This document shows, in pieces, positions 46,014-55,410 of a stretch of 64,000 nt of DNA. The position numbers and the translations under genes are program-made. The stretch covers positions 1 to 64,000 of the forward strand of contig NZ_LXYR01000005.1 of assembly GCF_001650195.1 (NCBI RefSeq). The letters run 5' to 3'. The DNA comes from Phormidesmis priestleyi BC1401 (GTDB taxonomy: Bacteria; Cyanobacteriota; Cyanobacteriia; Leptolyngbyales; Leptolyngbyaceae). Position 1 is the first letter of the stretch; the number at the start of each line of letters is the position of its first letter. The notes beneath the pieces were generated by a model. That model saw only the letters and a list, made by a program, of their open reading frames with translations, did no database searches and had not been told where the DNA came from.

Positions 46014-46152
46014 GGGTGTGTCTGCAAACTCTTAGAGATCCCCCCAACCCCCTTAAAAAGGGGGAGAAATTCATCAAAAGTCCCCCTTTTTAAGGGGGAT
46101 TTAGGGGGATCTCAACCGCTATCAACGAAGTCAATTAGTTTACAGACAACCC
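46014..46152. mobile_element. 139-bp MITE-like element
   Basis: Imperfect terminal inverted repeats GGGTGTGTCTGCAAACT (46014-46030) and, at the right end, AGTTTACAGACAACCC (46137-46152). Inside is a long palindrome of G- and C-runs: CCCCCAACCCCCTTAAAAAG with its partner around 46080-46112. No clear target duplication. Its right part, CCGCTATCAACGAAG, matches CCGCTGACAACGAAG in the element at 2031-2224, so the two seem related. Confidence 0.7.
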
Positions 46153-46194
46153 AGTACAGACGAGTTTTCGACTCAGTGCCAGGGACACAAAAGT

Positions 46195-46824
46195 CTAGGC
46201 TTCAGCATTCGCTGCTGCCATCTCTCTCTTGCGCTTGCGGAGCATACCCATTCCTAGACCAATCAGCCCAGGCAACATTGCAGGCGTTGGAATCGCGGCA
46301 ATTGATCCAGAGTAGGAGGCAGGGTTGAAGCTAGTTAGCTGAGACGTGAATAGACCACCCTTCGCAGCGATGGAGTCAGTACCACTTCTGAAGATTCCTT
46401 CAAAAGTTGCACTCGACTTACTATTGTCGTAGATGAACTTTGTGAGATCGAAGCTGATGCCTGCTTTAATGTTTGTGATGAAATTGGTCACTGAACCACT
46501 GCTGAAGAGGTGACCTCCAGGGGTTAGTTGGGTTAGAGTGAGGTTTTGAATTGGAGCGAATCTGTCTAAGCCAGCGAAGCTACCAGTGCTACCCTTTTTA
46601 TAGATCACCGTCTTTCCGGGGCCGCCACCAAACTCGGGGAAAGGAGCGTCGAATACAAATTCAGTCGGGGCAGCGTTGTTGGGATTAGCTTGAACAACTC
46701 CACCAATATTGAGAATGCTACCAGGAGTGATACTGAGGGCTTGAGCAGGAGATGCCGAAATTGTGGCAGCAGATAGGGCGATCGCAGTCGCTGCTGCGCC
46801 GAAAAACATTGTCTTCGATTTCAT
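46195..46824 (-). CDS. PTPA-CTERM sorting-domain protein (exosortase substrate)
   Basis: A 209-aa secreted protein. The signal peptide is MKSKTMFFGAAATAIALSAA plus a following ASPAQA cleavage site. A beta-rich body of about 145 residues follows. The last 32 residues are a sorting signal: IPTPAMLPGLIGLGMG, a hydrophobic stretch, then basic LRKRKRE. This PTPA type is the cyanobacterial variant of PEP-CTERM. Probably processed by the exosortase encoded downstream. The function of the body is unknown. Confidence 0.87.
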   Translation of the reverse strand: MKSKTMFFGAAATAIALSAATISASPAQALSITPGSILNIGGVVQANPNNAAPTEFVFDAPFPEFGGGPGKTVIYKKGSTGSFAGLDRFAPIQNLTLTQLTPGGHLFSSGSVTNFITNIKAGISFDLTKFIYDNSKSSATFEGIFRSGTDSIAAKGGLFTSQLTSFNPASYSGSIAAIPTPAMLPGLIGLGMGMLRKRKREMAAANAEA

Positions 46825-47213
46825 TGATTTAACCTATTAACGTTTAGGGGCGTTCATTCGGAAGCAGTCCGAACAGAACCTAGTAGGCTACCGCTCTCAA
46901 CACAGGGCTGGAAATCTTTAGGTTAAAGATGAGCAAAAAACAATCGCGTTTAATGTTGCTATTGTCCGCTCTAGCCTGAGTCGAGAGTCTTCCGATGCTG
47001 GTAGCCTGGAAATGCACGTTAGCCCTGATTTCTTAAAAACTATTGTTGTCTTAGGTATAAGCACCCAGTAACCTAGATACTTTCCCGGATGGTGTCACTT
47101 TTGTCTATGACATTCATCTAATAATATATTATGCAATTTCACCAGGTTTGGCATCACCCGTTAAAGGACTTTACCGTTAGTTCACACAATCTCACTGACG
47201 TAAGCACAATAGC
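46825..47213. other. Intergenic region upstream of the PTPA-CTERM gene
   Basis: 389 bases without a gene I can support. It must hold the promoter of the PTPA-CTERM gene. AT-rich tracts (around 47110-47150) are present but no clear promoter or operator stands out. Confidence 0.5.
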
Positions 47214-48395
47214 TTATAAAACTGTGCCCGTTTGGATCGGTGTTAACCCTTGATCAGCTACGACACTCTCTAAAACCTGGGTAACTTTTTGACAAGTTCC
47301 ATCCAAATGGAAAGCTTGGCTTGCATACTGATAGGCACGTTGAGCGATCGCTGTCGATCGATCGGGGTCGGCATAGCACTCATTGATCACTTCAGCCAAC
47401 TTTTCAGCATTATTGCTGGGCACCAACCACCCAGTCGCTCCCGGCTCAATCAACTCCACCACACCCCCGGCAGCAGTGGCTACGATCGGGCGCTGGCACA
47501 GCATCGCCTCCACAATCACCCGACCAAACGGTTCGGGCGAAGTTGACGTATGAGCAACCAAATCGCAAGCACTCATCAGCTCAGACACATCTGCCCGAAA
47601 GCCGAGAAACTTGACGCGATCGTGCAGCCCCAACTCGGCAACTTGTTGATGGAGGCAATCAACATATTCATCTTCACCAAACAAGGCATCTCCAACAAAT
47701 AGAGCCGTCACATTGTCAGGGCAGTGGGCGAGTGCCTCTAGCAAAACGTGTTGTCCTTTCCAGGGAGACAAGCGACTGAAGTTGCCCACCACAAAGCGAC
47801 CCTCTAACTCTAGCTCTTGCCGCAATTGCAGCTCATTGGCAGATGAGGTTTGAAACCTCTCTGGCACAAACCCGTTGTAGATCACTTCAGTGAGTTTGGC
47901 ATTACCACCTGCCGACACAAAAGCAGTTTGGGTCGCTTTTGAGTTGGCAATCACTCGCGCCGCAAACCGATTGGTCAAACCCGGAACTAGCCGCACGTTA
48001 ATCTGGCTGAAGTGTTCAACCGTGAGAATGTCGTGTAGAAAATGCACCAACGGTCGGCGGCTAAAAAGACTGGCGATCGCGCCCACAACCAGCGCTTTTG
48101 CCGTATTGGTGCAGATCACGTCATACTCTCGACTCAGCGCTGCGACCTCAGCAATCAAGGGCACAATCTGCCTCAAACTCATCAGACTTTGCCAGATAGA
48201 ACTGTCTCGATTCACGGCGATCGCTTGCTTGTTCAACACCCGAACCGGGATGTGTTCTTGCTCTAACCGAGCTTTAAACGAACCTTCCGCCATCAGCCCG
48301 ACTAAACACGAATCTTGATATCGTCGAGCAACATCGAGCAGAAACAGTTCTGCCCCTCCTAGCACTCCACTGTGGTCTAAGAACAAAATTTTCAT
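47214..48395 (-). CDS. Glycosyltransferase family 4 (tandem paralogue 1)
   Basis: A 393-aa GT-B fold retaining glycosyltransferase. N-terminal donor-independent domain begins MKILFLDHSGVLGGAELFLL; the C-terminal nucleotide-sugar domain has VGNFSRLSPWKGQHVLLEAL and the EX7E-type STSPEPFGRVIVEAMLCQRP. It transfers a sugar from an NDP-sugar to a growing surface polysaccharide; donor unknown. It is clearly a duplicate of the next gene upstream (48560-49714): most segments are the same throughout. Confidence 0.92.
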   Translation of the reverse strand: MKILFLDHSGVLGGAELFLLDVARRYQDSCLVGLMAEGSFKARLEQEHIPVRVLNKQAIAVNRDSSIWQSLMSLRQIVPLIAEVAALSREYDVICTNTAKALVVGAIASLFSRRPLVHFLHDILTVEHFSQINVRLVPGLTNRFAARVIANSKATQTAFVSAGGNAKLTEVIYNGFVPERFQTSSANELQLRQELELEGRFVVGNFSRLSPWKGQHVLLEALAHCPDNVTALFVGDALFGEDEYVDCLHQQVAELGLHDRVKFLGFRADVSELMSACDLVAHTSTSPEPFGRVIVEAMLCQRPIVATAAGGVVELIEPGATGWLVPSNNAEKLAEVINECYADPDRSTAIAQRAYQYASQAFHLDGTCQKVTQVLESVVADQGLTPIQTGTVL

Positions 48396-48559
48396 AGCGT
48401 AGGCTTTTTAAAGGTGAGTAAGGGTTTAAAAAATAACACTTTAAATCTGATTTCAAGAGATACAGAAGAAAGCAACTGCCAAAATGCGAATTCACCAAAT
48501 TGTTTTTGTTCCATGACTTAATTTATCAAATGAGAACACATCTTCTGTCACTAAATTTT

Positions 48560-49714
48560 CTAAAAGTTGGGGAAACTTTTGACAAGTTCCATCCATTGGG
48601 AAAATTTTCGACAAGTTTCATCCAGGTGAAAAGCATGACTCGCGTACTGATAGGCACGTTGTGCGATGACCGCCGCCTGTTCTGGATGAATTCGACACTC
48701 GTTAATCACACCTGCTAAGTTCACTGCATCGTTCACTGGCACTAACCACCCTGTTCGATTCGGCTCGATCAGTTCTAAAACTCCCCCGGCTGCGGTCGCA
48801 ACGATCGGTGTCCGACATAACATTGCCTCGATGATCACGCGACCAAACGGCTCTGGTGCTGTAGACGTATGAGCCACCAAATCGCAAACGCCCATTAAGC
48901 TAGACACGTCTGCCCGAAAGCCGAGAAACTTGACGCGATCGCCCAAACCCAGTTCAACAACTTGTTGATGCAGGCGCTCAACGTAGGCAGTCTCACCAAA
49001 CAAGGCATCGCCCACTAACAAAACAGTCACATTTTGAGGACAGTGTGTGAGTGCCTCTAGCAAAACGTGTTGCCCCTTCCAGGGAGACAAGCGGCTAAAG
49101 CTACCGACGACAAACTGCCCTTCTAGTCCAAGTTCCTGCCGTAACTGTATTGCATTTTCGGGCGGCTGTTGAAACCGATCGGGCAGAAACCCGTTGTAAA
49201 TGACTTGTGTGAGTTCTGCCTTGCCGCCAGCCGCCACAAAAGCCGATTGAGTTGCCTTAGAATTGACAATCACTTTTGCCACGCAGGTATTTGCGATCGC
49301 AACTGCAATCCACAAATTTGCTCGATTGAAGTGATCGGCTGAGAGAATGTCTCGCAAGTAATAAACTAAAGGACGATGGCTAATGAGAGATGCGATCGCG
49401 CCAAGCACCATCGATTTTTGAGTATTCGTGCAAATCACATCGTAGTTTCGACTGAGTTGTGCAATCTTGACAATTAAGGGCAGTATTTGACCTAGACTAC
49501 TAAGACTTTGCCAAAAGCTGCTGTCCCGCTTGATCCCCGTCAACTGACTAGTCAACACCTGCACCGGAATACCTTCTTGTTCTAACCGAGTTTTAAATGC
49601 TCCCTCTGCTAGCAGCACCACCAAACAAGAATCTTGGTAGTAGCGAGCAATATCCAGCAAAGAGAGTTCTGCACCTCCCAAAACTCCGCTGTGATCTAGA
49701 AATAGAATCTTCAT
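48560..49714 (-). CDS. Glycosyltransferase family 4 (tandem paralogue 2, altered C-terminus)
   Basis: A 384-aa GT4 enzyme closely similar to its neighbour: same MKILFLDHSGVLGGAE start, SRLSPWKGQHVLLEALTHCP and STAPEPFGRVIIEAMLC. The C-terminus differs: after FHLDETCRKFSQ it reads WMELVKSFPNF and stops. The DNA there carries a second copy of the FHLD..CQK-coding segment in another frame (see the repeat at 48569-48624), so the native tail was replaced. The catalytic domains are complete, so it is probably active. Confidence 0.9.
   Translation of the reverse strand: MKILFLDHSGVLGGAELSLLDIARYYQDSCLVVLLAEGAFKTRLEQEGIPVQVLTSQLTGIKRDSSFWQSLSSLGQILPLIVKIAQLSRNYDVICTNTQKSMVLGAIASLISHRPLVYYLRDILSADHFNRANLWIAVAIANTCVAKVIVNSKATQSAFVAAGGKAELTQVIYNGFLPDRFQQPPENAIQLRQELGLEGQFVVGSFSRLSPWKGQHVLLEALTHCPQNVTVLLVGDALFGETAYVERLHQQVVELGLGDRVKFLGFRADVSSLMGVCDLVAHTSTAPEPFGRVIIEAMLCRTPIVATAAGGVLELIEPNRTGWLVPVNDAVNLAGVINECRIHPEQAAVIAQRAYQYASHAFHLDETCRKFSQWMELVKSFPNF
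48569..48624. repeat. 28-bp imperfect tandem repeat that shifts the frame at the end of a glycosyltransferase gene
   Basis: GGGGAAACTTTTGACAAGTT (from 48569) is repeated as TGGGAAAATTTTCGACAAGT (from 48597), each continuing TTCCATCCA / TTCATCCA. The offset is 28 bases, not a multiple of three. Read in the other frame the lower copy encodes DGTCQKFPQLLENLV, matching the C-terminus of the paralogue at 47214-48395. Confidence 0.75.
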
Positions 49715-49725
49715 TTAGAGAATGC

Positions 49726-50970
49726 CTAACGAATGATTTCTGATCGAGGAGATGGGCTAAACCGCACGGATGTTGGAGAAGGAGCCGAAAGTGCAGCGCT
49801 GTAGACCGCTTTAATCTGTTGAGCTACCACCGACCAAGCGTAGTGATCTTTGACGTATGCCCGACAAGTCTCGGCATTAGGTAACGATCTCTGCCCCGAT
49901 AGAATTTCTAAAATTCCTTGTGCTAAGTGCTCGGTCGAAGATCCTTCAAATACTAGGTCGTCAGACAACGGACGCAACACTTCTGGAATCGCTCCGATCG
50001 GAGTGCCAACCACAGGAGTTCCCGAAGCCAAAGACTCGATCATGCTCAAGCCAAACCCTTCAAACGAAAGCGTCGGCACGATTGAGAAGTCAGCCGCACG
50101 ATAGGCAAGGGCAAGCTGGTCTTCTGCAACAAACCCCAACAGTCGAACTTGGTTAGTTAAGTCTAATGATTCAATTTGCTGTTGCAGCGTTTCGGCGAGT
50201 TCGCCTTTGCCTGCAATGAGCAACAATGCATCGGGATAGCGCTGACGCACCACGCTCATCGCGCTGACCAAATTCTCTAAGCCTGTGCGTTTTACCAGTC
50301 GTCGCGTTGCAAAGAGAATCGGACGATCGAGATCCCAGCCAAGCTGCGAACGAGCATTCTCACGCGAGTCAGAAAACGCAAACCGATCAAGATCAACGCC
50401 CGGTGGCACAACATGAATGCGATCGAGGGGAATCTGATAAGTCTGATGCAACAGGTCACGAAATGCGGTAGAAAGAACAATCAGCTTACTTGCACGTTGG
50501 TAATGCTTTTGCTCTAATGTCTTCTTCATCCAGATATTGACACTAGAGTGACCTTCAACCTGGCTTTCTAACGCCCACGGTCCTTGAAAATGAACAACTA
50601 AAGGACGATCGCCAATCAAATTTAGAATCGGAAACCCATAGAGGGCAAAATGCGACACCACCAGAGGTAACTCTTCTTCTTTGAGCAACTGCCGAGCCGC
50701 CGATCGCGCGCCTTGCCAACGCTCTAACAAAGAAGCTTTTTGAGGTGCAAAGGCTTGAATTTGCTCTTGGGAGTCTTGGAAAACCTGGGGCGATCCGGCC
50801 ACTAATCCCCTGATTCCGATGCCAGCAGCAGGCAAATGACGAGCGCAATCATAATAGAAACGATTTAGCCCCCCGGCTTGCTCAGGAAACCAACCCATGC
50901 CGATTTGTAGCGTCCGAATTCTAGAGCACTCCTCACCTTGAGGGTTCAATTGCACGATGTCATGATTCAT
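49726..50970 (-). CDS. Glycosyltransferase family 4
   Basis: A 414-aa GT4 enzyme. I chose ATG 50970 (MNHDIVQLNPQ), which has AGGAG 8-9 bases upstream, over a TTG 18 bases earlier. Features: QAGGLNRFYYDCARHLPAAG near the start, VVPPGVDLDRFAF, ILFATRRLVKRTGLENLVSA and SFEGFGLSMIESLASGTPVV. It is distinct from the tandem pair downstream. It lies 11 bases upstream of paralogue 2 and probably shares its transcript. Confidence 0.92.
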   Translation of the reverse strand: MNHDIVQLNPQGEECSRIRTLQIGMGWFPEQAGGLNRFYYDCARHLPAAGIGIRGLVAGSPQVFQDSQEQIQAFAPQKASLLERWQGARSAARQLLKEEELPLVVSHFALYGFPILNLIGDRPLVVHFQGPWALESQVEGHSSVNIWMKKTLEQKHYQRASKLIVLSTAFRDLLHQTYQIPLDRIHVVPPGVDLDRFAFSDSRENARSQLGWDLDRPILFATRRLVKRTGLENLVSAMSVVRQRYPDALLLIAGKGELAETLQQQIESLDLTNQVRLLGFVAEDQLALAYRAADFSIVPTLSFEGFGLSMIESLASGTPVVGTPIGAIPEVLRPLSDDLVFEGSSTEHLAQGILEILSGQRSLPNAETCRAYVKDHYAWSVVAQQIKAVYSAALSAPSPTSVRFSPSPRSEIIR

Positions 50971-51088
50971 ATTAGTTACTCCTAGCAAAGACTGGGCAGT
51001 TAGTGTTGTTGGTTGTTGAAGTTAAACGTCACGCTAACTAAGCTCTTCGCCACTGCCTGTTTGTCTCCGGAGGAACTCTGTGAAGTAA

Positions 51089-52480
51089 TTAAGTAGAGGA
51101 AGTGGGACGACCGTGAAATTTTTGTGCAGCTAACCCAATCCCCATGAAGCCCCACAAAATCATTCCAGGCAGCCCCAACATAGAAGAACCAAATAGAACT
51201 TGGGAAAACATCGCGATTGTAATGGCGCGAGCGGTGCTGGCAAATGAGTCACCGCCAATCTGTGCGCTCCCAACCAATCTCAACAGCAATAAAAGCAGTC
51301 CACTGACATAAAAAGTAGTGCCAATCCAGCCTAGAGAAATCAGAGTTTCTAAAACGGCACTATCGTAAATTTCGCCGCTCTTAATGCCGTCTCCAATCAC
51401 ATTCGTGAGCGCAGGACCCAAAAGAGCTTGATAAGTGGCTTGTCGATCAGCGCTACTGGTGTCACCTTCTAGATTAGACAGTGAGTCAAGCCGCCCAGAA
51501 ATGACTTCAGAAAAAGGTTCAACCAATGTCAACGGCACCACGCAGAGTGCTGCTACTGCAACAATCACAACTAGACGAACTTGAAACTTTGGCTTTAGAA
51601 AAACAACCAGGTTGAGTAAGCCAACAAGCCAGCCCAGCCAGAGTGAGCGAACCAGAGACAGCAAAAAAGATAGGTAGCCAACTGCCATTGCTGGAAGGCC
51701 CAGCGTTTTCACATTAGTTAATAACAGCAGTAACCCAGCCATCATGACGCTGGCAAACACGCCAGGTCCGTGCATCGTACTCCAAACGCGAAGCCCTTGA
51801 GGTTCAGGTTTGCCTGCACTTCCCAATTCAGTGTTGATCAGCCAGGAAGTATCCCATTCAGGTGCAACCAGGTATTGATAGACTCCGTAGCTGCCAGTAA
51901 TCAGCACACACCACAAAAAGACGGTTTGAATATTCTGACGTTGCTCTGGATAATCTCTCCAGTTGATAAATAGATGATGACCCAAAATGATCGGAGCGAA
52001 CCACTCTAGCGATCGAATCGATGCTGAAACGGGGGATGTTTTAATGACCCCGACCAAAAAACCATACAGTACGCCTACCAGCGATAGCAAGAATGGCCAA
52101 CTCCCTCTGCGTTTGGCGCTGGGAAGTGATCGCAACACCGTGATTAAACTAATCAAGGTCACAAAATAAGGCGCAAGCAAAATCGGGCTAGGCTCAGTGA
52201 AGCCACTGCGAAAATCAGCATAGCGCCGAACTAGTGGGGTCAGAAACCAAATCCACCAGCAAAACCCCATATAGAGAATGGGATAGCGAAAATATAGAAT
52301 CAGACCCACCAAAAAGGCTCCGCCCGGAAATGCAAAATTTAAGACTTTACCTAGCCCTGCCCAAGCACATACGCCTGAGATAACGGCAAATCCTAAAATT
52401 GCTAGCCATGCGTTTGCGGGCTGCAACCCTGAAAATAGTGAGTTTCCAGCGCGTTTGTTAGCGGTCAAATGCGTGTCCAT
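51089..52480 (-). CDS. O-antigen ligase/polymerase-like membrane protein
   Basis: A 463-aa protein with about eleven to twelve hydrophobic segments and a periplasmic-type loop near the middle-to-end (GRLDSLSNLEGDTSSADRQAT, then GDGIKSGEIYDSAVLETLIS). This is the Wzy/WaaL topology. LVRSLWLGWLVGLL precedes the loop. It probably polymerises or ligates the repeat unit on the outer face of the plasma membrane. I start it at ATG 52480, 4 bases after the upstream gene; a longer start at 52519 would overlap. Confidence 0.82.
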   Translation of the reverse strand: MDTHLTANKRAGNSLFSGLQPANAWLAILGFAVISGVCAWAGLGKVLNFAFPGGAFLVGLILYFRYPILYMGFCWWIWFLTPLVRRYADFRSGFTEPSPILLAPYFVTLISLITVLRSLPSAKRRGSWPFLLSLVGVLYGFLVGVIKTSPVSASIRSLEWFAPIILGHHLFINWRDYPEQRQNIQTVFLWCVLITGSYGVYQYLVAPEWDTSWLINTELGSAGKPEPQGLRVWSTMHGPGVFASVMMAGLLLLLTNVKTLGLPAMAVGYLSFLLSLVRSLWLGWLVGLLNLVVFLKPKFQVRLVVIVAVAALCVVPLTLVEPFSEVISGRLDSLSNLEGDTSSADRQATYQALLGPALTNVIGDGIKSGEIYDSAVLETLISLGWIGTTFYVSGLLLLLLRLVGSAQIGGDSFASTARAITIAMFSQVLFGSSMLGLPGMILWGFMGIGLAAQKFHGRPTSST

Positions 52481-52484
52481 AAGT

Positions 52485-53315
52485 CTAATGTTCTCGCCCA
52501 CTTGTCCAACCCAGCTCATAGAGCTTGATCTCTTTTAGGAGATCGTAGTAAACCTTGAGCAGTGCAACCGACAGCCCTGCTAGACCTTTGCTATAAAGCT
52601 GGTGGACAATGTAAACCTGAACAAATCTGGCGGGGGGCTTAAATAGAAGCCGAGCGAGGCTAAATCGCTTTCCAACCAGGTAATCTTTTTGAGCTTCTAA
52701 ATCAGTATATTTGTTAAATCGAACGACATGATCACTAATGCTGCGGAAGCCATAATGCCAAAGCACTCCCTCAAGTTGAATCACTGGATTTTCTCCTGAA
52801 TCAATGCTTTCATGCACTAAGACGTCAGTAACTTGAAAAATAGTTTTGTTAAACAAACGAATCTGATAATCTGCACGGCTGGTCAACCATTTGCCTAAAA
52901 AATCACCGATGCGATCGACCGAGAAGGCATCTGCTTTTAGGGTTTGAGTGTGCTTCCAGGCTGCGATCGACTGAGCTAGCTCCTCACTTACCACCTCGTC
53001 TGAATCAATCATAAAAACCCAGTCGTGCTGAGCCTGGTCAATCCCAAATCTACGCTGCTTGGCATAACCGGGCCAGGGGTTTATAAACACTTTGCAGCCT
53101 AGCTCTTGAGCGCGTTGAACCGTGGAGTCTTTGCTTCCTCCATCGACCACAATAATCTCGTCTGAAAACGCTTGACAAGAACAAATCGCCTTTCCAGTTC
53201 TGACTTCTTCATCTTGAGTGATGATGATGGTAGAAATTGAACGGGGCGAAAAATTTGACCATTGATCGGTCTGATTGTTTTCTAATTGGGTCGATGCATC
53301 ACGGGCTTGAGTCAT
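52485..53315 (-). CDS. Glycosyltransferase family 2 (WaaE/KdtX-like)
   Basis: A 276-aa GT-A fold enzyme: STIIITQDEE, DEIIVVDGGSKDSTVQRA, QAQHDWVFMIDSDEVV (metal-binding DSD) and RLFNKTIFQVTDVLVHESI. The N-terminus extends about 28 residues before the first strand. WaaE-like enzymes add core sugars; here the acceptor is unknown. It is tightly spaced with the polymerase gene. Confidence 0.88.
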   Translation of the reverse strand: MTQARDASTQLENNQTDQWSNFSPRSISTIIITQDEEVRTGKAICSCQAFSDEIIVVDGGSKDSTVQRAQELGCKVFINPWPGYAKQRRFGIDQAQHDWVFMIDSDEVVSEELAQSIAAWKHTQTLKADAFSVDRIGDFLGKWLTSRADYQIRLFNKTIFQVTDVLVHESIDSGENPVIQLEGVLWHYGFRSISDHVVRFNKYTDLEAQKDYLVGKRFSLARLLFKPPARFVQVYIVHQLYSKGLAGLSVALLKVYYDLLKEIKLYELGWTSGREH

Positions 53316-53370
53316 ACCATCCTCATGCTTATTTAAGGTTTTTTATGGAACTTGAGAGTGGGCGGCAGCT

Positions 53371-54318
53371 TCAGAATGGGAATTGCTTCCACGATCGACA
53401 ACCGTGCCAACGACCATCCATCGCGACCCGCCATTTTTGAATTGCTAAGGTTTTTTCTTGAGGTAAAAATCGCAGCATGTTAACGAATCCATAGAGGCTG
53501 CGAGTGCCCAGAAGAATCGACCACAAAAAGAAAACAATGCGCCGTCCTGGAGGTAGGTGCTTGAGCAACACAAAGGTTTCGTTGTGGGCAGCATTGCGGC
53601 AAGCCACCTCATTAAAGGCTTCAGTTCGCTGATCTTCATCAAAGCGCCGCGACAGATAGTGATCGACTTCTACCTTGGGGTCATAGATTAGCTTCCAGCC
53701 ATTGCGCTTAACGGCCAGGCTAAAAGCTAGATCGTTGTGCACCTGTGCGCCTGTCCCCAGCAGAGCTTCGTCAAAGCGCACACCCGCGATCGCGCTTTTG
53801 CGATAACTCATGTTTGCGCCTTTGAGAATATCGACTTCACGGGACTGACCTTCCCCAATGTGATGATTGCCAACCGCCCGCCCAAACCACTGCAACTGTC
53901 CAACAACTTTAGAAGCGCCGGGATGAACGCTTGCGTCTTGCAGTTCACCGTTGAGATACATCCAGTCACGTCCACCTACCCCACCGATGCGATCGTCGGT
54001 TAAAAAGTGAGCCTCAATGCGTTTTAGCCAGTCTTTGCGAGGAGCCGCATCATCATCGGTAATCGCCAACACATCGCCCTGGGCAGCATCGACCCCGGCG
54101 TTGAGGGCGGCAACCTGCCCCGGAATGCTGACGCAGATTGTTCGCAGATTGAGCGGCTCAGTCTCTTTGGCTTGCAGAAATGCCCAGGTATCGGCATCGC
54201 TGTCTCGCACAATGACCAACACTTCACTGGGCTGGCTTATCTGCTGTTTTAGGGCTTCAAGGCAGCGATCGAGATCTTGAGTCCGGCGGTAGGTCGGAAC
54301 CAGAACAGTAATATTCAT
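53371..54318 (-). CDS. Glycosyltransferase family 2 (HpsN-like)
   Basis: A 315-aa GT2 enzyme: ITVLVPTYRRTQDLDRCLEA, then VLAITDDDAAPRKDWL (DDD metal site), GGVGGRDWMYLNGEL, VDILKGANMSYRKSAI and VEVDHYLSRRFDED. This resembles the HpsN group of cyanobacterial polysaccharide loci. A hydrophobic stretch near residues 260-285 suggests membrane association. Same transcript direction as its neighbours. Confidence 0.87.
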   Translation of the reverse strand: MNITVLVPTYRRTQDLDRCLEALKQQISQPSEVLVIVRDSDADTWAFLQAKETEPLNLRTICVSIPGQVAALNAGVDAAQGDVLAITDDDAAPRKDWLKRIEAHFLTDDRIGGVGGRDWMYLNGELQDASVHPGASKVVGQLQWFGRAVGNHHIGEGQSREVDILKGANMSYRKSAIAGVRFDEALLGTGAQVHNDLAFSLAVKRNGWKLIYDPKVEVDHYLSRRFDEDQRTEAFNEVACRNAAHNETFVLLKHLPPGRRIVFFLWSILLGTRSLYGFVNMLRFLPQEKTLAIQKWRVAMDGRWHGCRSWKQFPF

Positions 54319-54421
54319 CGGTGACTAGCTTGTAGAATCTGTATCTAGCGCTTTATTCGGACAGCGTTGCTAGAAATCAGCATGATTTTTGTAGACAGGA
54401 CTGAAGTTCACGAGAACTTCT

Positions 54422-55408
54422 TCAAATTGGTGCGGCTGGCTCTGATTGTCCAACCACAAAATTCTCGCAATCTTGATCTAAGTTAAGAGCGAAAGACTGA
54501 TCGAGCAGACTGAAAATCCGATCGTCTACAGCCTCATCAAATTTACGGGCAAAAAACTTACCTGAATGAATCAGTGGCTCAAAATCAGACGTTTGCATAA
54601 TTGCAGGATAAGGAGGCTGCCAGGAGACGTAGCGCAAGTTGTCTGGGCAAATGTTGAAACTGTGATTGTTTAACAAAATTGTTTGAAAAAAAGACTCGTC
54701 TGGAATCATGGTCGTGCGGTAGTGATTGACAAAATCCGAATTGTTTTGAACAAACTTGTGAATATAGTCAACGCATTGGTAAGAAAGCGTGTGCCACTGT
54801 GAGCCTGCGTAGCACTCAAAATCGTCAGTAAACGGGGTGAAGCGTCGGCGAACTGCCAGCTTGGCACCAAATCTCCCGGCTCTAACTCGAATCAACCTCT
54901 GCCAATCCACCACTCGATAAAGCTTATAGACTAGCCATTTTAGAAAAGAGGGCAGTCGATAATATCGATAACAATAGCGTTCGGTGCCAATATCTTTATG
55001 CCAGTCTCTCAGCATTTCTGATGGTTTAAAGGCAGGAAAATGCTCTATGAAGCCATCGTGTTCTGTAGTGCTAAGAAACTGCTCCATTTTTTGGATCGGC
55101 TGAATGGGATAGTCTTGCCCAGACAGTAGAATTAGCCAATCGAACGGAATAGAGTTCTTGAGAATCCAATCAATGCAGCGCAGTTCTAACTCGACGACCG
55201 AAAATTCGCCCCAGGTGGCGACGATCGGGTTCTCAAAAATATGCACGCCTTTTAATAGGGCAAACGCGGCTGAATCGAGGGTGGATTTTGAGCGATCGTG
55301 ATGGATCACAATCTGGCACTCTGGGCTACCAGACTTCAGAGCTTTAACTAGCCTGAGCACCTGACCAGGATTAGTATGGGAAGCAATTAAAAAAAGTAGC
55401 TGGCTCAT
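54422..55408 (-). CDS. Core-2/I-branching-type N-acetylglucosaminyltransferase (GT14)
   Basis: A 328-aa GT14-family enzyme: FLIASHTNPGQVLRLVKAL, FDWLILLSGQDYPIQPI, CYAGSQWHTLSYQCVDYI and MIPDESFFQTILLNN are all hallmarks of the beta-1,6-GlcNAc/xylosyltransferase-like fold. Eukaryotic members branch glycans; bacterial ones occur in capsule loci with unknown specificity. It lies 2 bases from the next GT2 gene, so they are co-transcribed. Confidence 0.88.
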   Translation of the reverse strand: MSQLLFLIASHTNPGQVLRLVKALKSGSPECQIVIHHDRSKSTLDSAAFALLKGVHIFENPIVATWGEFSVVELELRCIDWILKNSIPFDWLILLSGQDYPIQPIQKMEQFLSTTEHDGFIEHFPAFKPSEMLRDWHKDIGTERYCYRYYRLPSFLKWLVYKLYRVVDWQRLIRVRAGRFGAKLAVRRRFTPFTDDFECYAGSQWHTLSYQCVDYIHKFVQNNSDFVNHYRTTMIPDESFFQTILLNNHSFNICPDNLRYVSWQPPYPAIMQTSDFEPLIHSGKFFARKFDEAVDDRIFSLLDQSFALNLDQDCENFVVGQSEPAAPI

Positions 55409-55410
55409 AC

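Noticed and set aside
45801-46077. Frames of 69 and 87 codons around the second MITE
   Set aside because: They run through the element's ends and lack protein character.
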